Source: CAYZXT01 sp964482515 (GTDB taxonomy: Bacteria > Elusimicrobiota > Elusimicrobia > FEN-1173). From it: a DNA stretch of 64,000 bases. The first letter of the stretch is position 1. Each line of letters opens with the position of its first letter. The notes under the pieces were generated by a model. That model was not told the DNA's origin, searched no databases, and saw nothing but the letters and a program-made list of their open reading frames with translations. The DNA lies in contig CAYZXT010000012.1 of assembly GCA_964482515.1 (NCBI GenBank), forward strand, positions 1 through 64,000, in the 5' to 3' direction. The position numbers and the translations under genes were made by a program. Below, one piece after another: positions 42,401 through 51,400 of this stretch.

Positions 42401-45400
42401 CTCCCGCCATGACGAAACCAAGAACTCCGAGTTTGATCCGGTCGGTTGTGGATTTTCCTTTGTGCGCGCCGCTGAAGACGTAGGCGCTCGCGAGGGACCA
42501 GAGGACGACGGAGGCAATCATCACGATCCAGGTTTGGCTGACGATCGCGGCGACGACTCCCAAGGAGAAAGTCACCGAGCCGGCGAGGCCGACGGGAGTG
42601 GAATACCTGGTTTCACCAATGCGGTCGGCCAGGTCCGCCCTTCCCATCCGCTGCAGCAGCGGTTTGACGAACATAAAGGCGAAGGGCAGCGCGTAGACGG
42701 CTTCCCACAGCACGGCGATGCCCCGGTATTCCGAGCCAAGGATGGAGGCGGTGGGTTCGTTATCGGCTAGGTCAGGCGTCTCGGCGGTTTGGATTTGTTT
42801 TGCCGTTTCTTCAGCGCTGCGGCTCGTGTAATCTCTCTTTGCCGCCACGTCCTGCAGAAGTTGTTTTAAAACGGGATTTCTTTTAATCATATCGATTAAA
42901 GTTTGGATGGGTATAACGACGACTTTGGCGTCATCTCTCACGGTGATCGTGGCGTTGCGTGTCACCACTGGTTTTTTACTCTCCTTAGTCGCAAGCGCCA
43001 TGGCTAGGGCTGCACCCTCGCCATAGATCATACTGTGTTCAAGTTCCCCAATGTGAATCTGGGTATCGGTGTAACTGAAACGCCCTAATGAGCCTGATTT
43101 AACTTCGCCCGGCAGGATAATGAACGCAAAATCATTCTCAGGTGTGACGATATTACCTTGACTCATCAGCGTTCTGACGCCCGGTGTGATTTCAGGGAAT
43201 TTCTGCTCATCCAATTCGCCGACGGATTTGATGGTTATTCTACCTGGAAAGCTTTCGTAATGCGAAAATTCAACGACTTTCCCCTCGATGACGAATTGGT
43301 CCATCCTCAAACGGAAATGGGCTATCAGGAGATCCTCAGCGGTCACACCTTCGCCGTAGAAATCTTCATAAAAGGAGAGTAGCTTCTGGGCCGCAGGGTC
43401 ATTCCGATTGGATTTAAGCGCGATGTAGTAGGCTGCCAACTCCGTGTAGGCTCGCTCGATGATTGAGGTTTCCTCGGCTGTTGTGCGAATTAAAAGGTAC
43501 CAGAAAGCGGGGTCTTCGTTAACGAGTTTTTTGATGACCTCATTAAACAACTGAGCCCCTTTCTCAAAATGATGCTTGTTGATTAGTTTGCCGGCCTTTT
43601 TTGAGCTCGACATTAATTCAATATCGGTTTTGGAGGGATGATCAATTTGTTCGATGGTGTGTTTAATGTCTGGCATCTCGCGAGCGGCCAGCGCGTTGGT
43701 TGCAAATATTTCGATCGGGCCCAGCATACTGACGGGGGCGTGGATGTCGTCGCTCCACCCCGCGAAATGCGCCGTCTTGCCGACGTTCTGGTTGTTGTGG
43801 ATTTCCCCCAACAACCGCTCATAGGGCACTCCGTATTTTATCGAGAAGGCCTTCAGCCTTTTCCGGATCGTGTAGACCGAGACCACAGGATCTTCACCGT
43901 TGAGGTTGAAGTGGGCGACATCCGCCAGCGTGGCCATGTTCGCCACGGCGGCGGGATTTTTTTTCGCGACGATTTCCGCGATGGCTTCGAAGGCGTCCAT
44001 GAATTCGGAAGCCGAGGGAAAGTCCGCTTCGGTCGCTTTCGTGTTGCTGCCCTTCGAAAAATAGTTCTCAAAAACGATTCGGAAGCCGGTCCCGGTGTTG
44101 TGCGCCTCCAAGACGAGTTCGGCGTAGCGCCTAAAGGCTTTTTTCATCTCCGGGCCTTTGGTCGTGGCGATGTGGACGACGGCGGTGTTGTCGGCTCCCC
44201 GCACCCGGCTGGCTTTCCGGATTTGCTCCTTGATCAACTCAACGTTGTCGGCCGCGTCTTCCAGCATGAGCGCCGGCCCGATCAATGATGTATGCTCCGG
44301 CATCTGGACGTTGAGGAGAGTGGCCATTTCGTTCATGCGGTCCAGTTCACGATCCGTGTATTCTCCTCCCAAGCGCTTTGAAGAATCCCACGCGAGGAAG
44401 TCCATGGCCACTTCCACCCCGCTGAGGCCGCGGGCCAGGGCGTATTCGACGGCTGCGAAGAGCGAATAGGAATCCTCGTATTGGATCCGGAGGTCCTTGT
44501 CCGTGCCGGGAGTGTCCCAGAAAGAGGAGAAAATAGGCGCGTCCATAGCCTGCGGATAGGCGGGCCTGCCGTAAGTGGACCTTATGGATGCGGCGATTTC
44601 CTCGGTCTTGGCCGGTATACCGCTCCTCGCGACCCATTCGTTTATTCTGTCCAAGGACGTATTCTCCATATCCTCCGGATCCGGTAGATCCGGCAGATCT
44701 GACAAAGCGCCCGATATTTTTATGAGGAACGCTTTGTTCAGTTCGGCGGTGTCGCGCGACGTGGCTTTGGCCGATAGATATTGGAGTGCCACGAAAGACC
44801 AGACCTCTTTATTATCCGAGGCGATTTCATAGAGCCGGTTAAACCGGGCGTCTTGGTTTTGCCGCAACAGTTGCAGGAATGGTTCCGGCGTGCTCATTTT
44901 GACGATTTCTTTGCGAAGAGCCTCATCGGTTTTGCTGTGTTGCCGCACCATAGCCAGCTTCGCCATCATGGCCGTGCTCGAGCGAATTTCCTGCAGCCTC
45001 TTGCGCAGCACTATATCGCTCCCGCTTTTTGCCTCCATGATTCTAGAATCCACTTCCTTAAAAGCTTGAGCCAGAGCTTCTTCTGATATGGCGAAGGAGC
45101 GCTCCTTGGCGCCCGGAACGCTGGGCAGCGAATAACTGATCCGATTGATATAGGCCCGAACATTGCGGATAGACGTGCGTCTCGGGACTTTTCCTTGGGT
45201 CATCTCCAGCGAAGAAAGCAGGTTCCACGCGAAGTGCGCGAGCATGGACAGGATAATTCCGACGAAAGGTGTCGCCATGGAGATCGGCCCGAAAACTTGA
45301 GGAAGCATGACCGGCAAGACCGCGACTAAATTGAACATGACCGTGGCGACGGTCCGGCCGAAAGCTTCCCCCGCCAGGTTGTCGTGGTTCTTAACGAACT

Positions 45401-48400
45401 GGTATTGACCGAAGGCGGTGATCAGGAGGGCAACGCCCACCGCGAGGAAAAGGAACGGGTTGGAGGTCGCCAAGGCCGCTTTGAAAAGGATCGAGGCGAT
45501 GATGGCCGGAACCCTGCCCTCAATCAAAGACCCGACGCCGCGTTGGATGCCCAGCTCCTCAATGAGCGAGACGGCGATGAGGCGCGGAATGCGGTTGTTC
45601 GCCACCCACTTCGGCGCTTTCTTGTCGATCAGGTCATTCGTCGCCTGCTGGGTGGCTTGCCATGGCGACATACCAAGCGGGGTTCCCTTGTTGTCATCAG
45701 CGACCAGTAAAGGTTTTTGTGGGGTATGGCGCCCTTCCGCGGGGGCTGTTTCAACCAATTGAAGCTTTCGTGAAAACGCGACTGTAGAAGGTAAAGCATT
45801 TTGAATTATCGGCAGGAGGGTGTAAAGGTGATTGACCGCATGTTGGATTTCGTGGGCGAGGTTTCGCAAGCTGGATGTGACGACCACGTTCCTGACGCTA
45901 TCGAAAAAGCCCTGGATCCCTGCTTTATCCTTGGTCCGTCTGACGGAGGATGATAATTCGTCCTGTAGATCTTCCGTTAAGTATTGCTCTTCCAATGAGG
46001 CGACATAACTGGAGAACAGGCTTTCAAACTCTGTTATTGGAATGAACTGAAGCATGGCCCTGATTTGATCTGAGGCATTCATAATCGCCCGTTCAAATGA
46101 GACATCGGGATTTATCGTCACTTCCTGAGCGGCCAGGACTTCAATGAAGTTTTTTACGAAAAGCTGTTGTTCCCAGATGAACTTTCGAACCGCTTTCCAC
46201 GTGTCATTGTCGTCAGAAAAGGCGTCCATTGCATAGGCCCAATTCATTTCCGGCGTATTATCGGGAAAACGTTTCGCGAGAATCTCCACCAATTCAAGCA
46301 TGTAGGCTTGGGAATAATTCACAAAGTTATACGGGCTTGACGTGTAGAACTCATGACCGGCCAAACTCGCGATGAACTCATCTTGGAAATAGATCAAGGT
46401 ATACTCGGGGAACTCTCTGCAGATGGCCTGAATGGCCGGGTCAAGAGTAACAGCTCCAGCTTGCACCGGGGAAGCCGGGAGTAGACCCATCTGATTGATG
46501 AGGTCATGCTCCATTTGGATGACCAACGTTGAATGCCTGTGAGAGAATTCGACATTCAGTTCCGGCGGCATCTCTTCGACTCCGATAATTTCCGCCAGTA
46601 CTTGTGCGGGGTTCTGCGCGTTGCCCATTAACGCCGAGGCTTCCATAACTCTTGCTCGGCCAAGATTTTTGTCATTATAAACAGTCAGCAGTCTGTGGGT
46701 AATTTGGCCGGCAGTTTTTTGATCCATCGTGAGAAATTCATCGTTGTTAAGCAATCCGGCCAATAAATCCACTAAAGGAATATCGGGTTCCGAAGCGAAA
46801 GCTCCTTCGACGAGAAGGAATATATCACCCAACCTCATGATAATATCTCTTCTGTCGATCCTCGCGTCAGGTAAGACTCTAGTTCCCTTGATTATTGTGT
46901 CAAGGGCTGTTTTCGCCTTTTCGAGAGTCCATTCATCAAGGATCACGCCGTTGGCTAACATTTCGGATATGGTTGAAATGTCTTGCATAGCCACTTCCAT
47001 TGGGCTGTCTCCTCCCGCAATCATGCTCGCAATGGGCCCGCCCCACCTGCCCTTGTCGACGCCGAGGTTGTAGACGAAGTGGCCGAGGACGTTGATGATC
47101 AGGCCGAGGACGATTCCTCCAAGCCCCGGCAGGGCCACGGCGGAGAGGGCCGTGACGAAACTTAGGGTCATTCCGACTTTGCCGAGACTTTTCATTTGCG
47201 CCGGTTCATAGCCAAGATGGGCATGGCCTTTCATAAAAAAGCTTCCCGCGAAGTAGGCCCAGATACCGAGGGCGACCGGGCGGGCGGCAGGGAGGCCGCC
47301 AAGGAAATGGAGATCGATGAAAGTGGCGGCAACTAAGACCACAGATAAGGCGAAAGCCAGTACCCGTGTGGAAAAGGGTATGTCGACCCCGCCGACTTGG
47401 GAGGCAAAGGCGGCGAGGAACGGCGTGGTGTAAGGTAGTTCGGTGACCGGGGCGGTATACTTCGCTTCCTCCCCCGCCATGGAGGAATATCCTGGTTGTG
47501 TCGATATAAATGAGTCGGGCTTAGAGGCATTTTTCCCTTTCGGAGCGTCAAACGGTCCGGGTAAACCCGGATAAGCCCATCCGAATAATTTCTTGGCCGC
47601 ATCGCGGACCTCATCAGGCCTTTGCAATAAGGCTTTATAAACGTGAGCGAGGGTAGTCGTATCATCAGGGTTCAGCCATTGATTTTGCGGTATAAGGTTA
47701 AGCTTTCGAGCAAGATAGGTTATAATCCAGCGTGAGGTCCAGAAATACTGGGGTTTTGTTTTTAAAAATTTGTCGCTTATTTGACTCGAAATGTGAAAAA
47801 TGGCATAAGGAACCGATTCTGAGAATGCTAATTCAGCCAAGTGGGCAACTAATTCCGAGCTCACCGCATTGATAACGTGCGCTTTCCATCTTTCTGAATA
47901 CACGCCTGAAGGAATTCCAAGATTATCTTGCAAGGAATAGTTTATTCCGGAACGATGATGGGTTTTGTGGGTTCGCTCATGTGTGTATGTGTTATGGAAA
48001 ACCAGCCTGAATATCTCATCCCTCGATAATCCGTCAAATATGGGATTGTTTTGTAATCCGTCCACTACTTTGTTAATAGCATCTATATCGATAAATATTC
48101 CGTTGAACCAAGCAGGTGTTGAATGGCCCCCCCATGATTTCTCGGTATTGGTTCGGTCAATCCTTGTTCCTGTAACGACGCTGAGCCTGCTGTTGTCCGG
48201 AAGTTTTTCGTCATACCTATCCAGAACCCTAAACATGGTGTCATCGAAATAATACCGGCCGCTGTCCTCATCATGCACAAGGTCCAGGGAACCATAAAAT
48301 CCAAGCGGCACTAAATATTCCTCGGCAAAATCTATCCACATAAGGCTCAGTCGATTGCGAACTTGAGGGTAAGAAGAGGGATTATCGGTTACTTCTTCCA

Positions 48401-51400
48401 GGCTTATGATGATGAGGTCCACTATGGTCAATAGATCACGGGTTAATCCCCTTTCTCTTGTAACCATGATCACATCTTCTTTAAGCCAACGCGCAAATTT
48501 TTGAATCTCCTCAACGGTCCCAGTTTCGACGATACGGATAAAATCGCTCCATGGGCCTTCGATCACGCGGGCTAAGCCATCGTTCACATACCCGTTAATG
48601 AAATTATCGAAATCAGCGACAGCTTCTGTCCCAAAAAGTGCTATCCGCGATGCTTTTTCATAATCTGGATTGCTCTTAGTGGAATCGCCCAAATATGTAA
48701 TATGCCAGGCTGTTTGAAATAACAATTGCGGAAGGAAGGGTTGAAATTCGGACATGATGAATACATCATCAGGTAACAATAATCCTTCTTCGTCGCCGCT
48801 AAATCCAAGAGAAACTAAAAAATTGTTTGAGCTGTAGATAAGGGGACGTATCTGCATAATCGCTCTTTCATTGATTATTCTTTTCACGGTTTCTAACGTA
48901 TTTATTGCTTCCTGCTGTTGTTCTTCAATCAATGCGCGCTCTGTTATGCGGTTGAATATTTTTTGTCGGATATCATCTTTGGCGATAATAATTCTATCCA
49001 TGTGCTCGTCTTCTAAATGCATAAGTTCAAGGCGTTGTGCGGCAACTGAAATAGCTGTGCCGATACCCAGACCAAATCCATTGGACGCCCCTGGAAGCGG
49101 GGATACTGGCAATCCTTTGGGATTCATCATGCTTGCCATCGGCCCGTCCCACCTGCCCTTGTCGACGCCGAGGTTGTAGACGAAGTGGCCGAGGACGTTG
49201 AGTATCAGGCCGAGGACGATTCCTCCAAGCCCCGGCAGGGCCACGGCGGAGAGGGCCGTGACGAAACTTAGGGTCATTCCGACTTTGCCGAGACTTTTCA
49301 TTTGCGCCGGTTCATAGCCAAGATGGGCATGGCCTTTCATAAAAAAGCTTCCCGCGAAGTAGGCCCAGATACCGAGGGCGACCGGGCGGGCGGCAGGGAG
49401 GCCGCCAAGGAAATGGAGATCGATGAAAGTGGCGGCAACTAAGACCACAGATAAGGCGAAAGCCAGTACCCGTGTGGAAAAGGGTATGTCGACCCCGCCG
49501 ACTTGGGAGGCAAAGGCGGCGAGGAACGGCGTGGTGTAAGGTAGTTCGGTGACCGGGGCGCTGTATTTCGCTTCCTCTCCCGCCATGGAAGCGTAAGTAT
49601 CTCGAGGCGCTGACATTTCATCAAGAGTGCTTTCATAATAAATATACCTTCGCCCCAGCGCATTCCCCCGTTGCGTTCGGCCGAACAACCTGCCGAAAGC
49701 TGAGGTGATCATGAGGAAGAGCCCCGGCAGGAACGACGATTGCGCCACGGCGTTGGAGCTATTGGGAAGGCTAGGGCTGATGTTGGTTTGGTCAACAATG
49801 ATTGTTATAAAATTTCCGTCAACGAATTCGTATCTGAACCGCACAAAAGGGTAAGCCCCGTCTGAAGGTTCTCCATCGATGGTGAGCTGCAGCGCGAAGG
49901 TCCCTTTCGGCTGTCTGTTTTCGTCCACTTCCTCGTTGAGCTGTGTGAAATGAATCACATGATGGCCGGATTGGTTGATCTGGTCCTCAATCCATCCCAG
50001 CGCGGTCAATACCCCGGCTTTGTCCGCTTCAAATTGACCGCTGTGAATTTGACCTAATACGCCACCGAATGCCGTTCCGTCCACCCCCGGATCGCCGGAG
50101 TGTTGGGCCATGAAGAATGCCCCGTTCGGCGTCGACCCGAGAATCCTGCCCGCCAGCCATTCGCCGATGTAGGCCTGCCTCTCCCGCTCAGCCGCGGTGA
50201 TGTTGGTTGTTTTCTTGGGCCCGGACAATTCCGCGGAGAACAATCGGATCGCTTCGTTGATGGGCATGTCGGCGTTGCCGGAGTCCAGGAGAGCGGTCAG
50301 GGCGGTGGGGTCGCTGGAAACGCCGTAGTTGCCCTGGTACGCATGAATGGCCTCGTGGAACTGGTCGGCCGAGGTCGCGAAAGTGACGAATTGAATAAAC
50401 TGGGCGCGCGTCGGCAAATTCCCATCGTTGAGCATCTGATAGAAATTCTGCATGTTCCAGGTGTTGTAGTCTGAAGACGGGGACAAGCTCCCGTAAAAAT
50501 AGGGGTTGATGAATTCGATGCCGTCCGTCATGCCGGCCGATTGCAGCGGCTGGCCGTTGGGGAACTTCGTGGTGAATTGGATGCCGCGAATCTGGCTGAA
50601 AACAAGCGTCCCCAAGTCCGGCGAGGCGTTCATGATGTTGGTCATCCCGTTCAGCAGGACGTCGCGCATTTCGTCACGGGTCAAAATGGTCTCATCGGAG
50701 GGGTAGGATTCCAGGGCCTGGTCAAGCATGACCTTGTATCGCTCTATCTCCCGGGCGGCTTCCTGGTTGGTTGCCGTGGCCGTCGGAGCGGCGGTTTGGT
50801 TCCGCGTGACGGTCGGTGCGAGGGTCGCCTCAGCGGCTGATTTAATATCGGCGGGAACGGCCGTGGTCTTCAGGACAATCGGCGTCGGAGTCAAATCAAT
50901 TGCTTGCGTCTTACGGGTGAACATGGGCAAAGCAAGGACGGCGACCACGAGGAGCGTGGCAAGCAGGACAACCTCGGTACGCAAACGAATCCGGAAATTG
51001 ATTCGGGCCAGAAGGGCGACCGCCGCGATGATTGCGGCAAAGGCTGCGAGCGCAGGAAGCAAGGGACTATGGACGGCAAGAGAGGCCGATGCTGGCGCGA
51101 CGAAGGCTCCAATGTCAGCGATCGGCAAAACGGCGGCTAAGGCGCCTTGTTGCATCAATGTCCCTAAGCCCGAACGGATCGAGTCAAATGAGAGCACGCC
51201 CATTTTAGATTTACCGGCAGCGGGAAGTTCATTCTTATTCTTTACGACGGTCCCCAAAAGTTTCCCGAACACCCAGCGCGAAAGGCCGTTCATGCGCGCG
51301 GGTCGGACTTCGAAATGGATGGTGGTGCCGTTGACGTCCACCTGGCCGTCGAGCACCGGGGCCGTCTTAAGCGGTGAAAGATCTTTGGCGGCCAAAGCTT

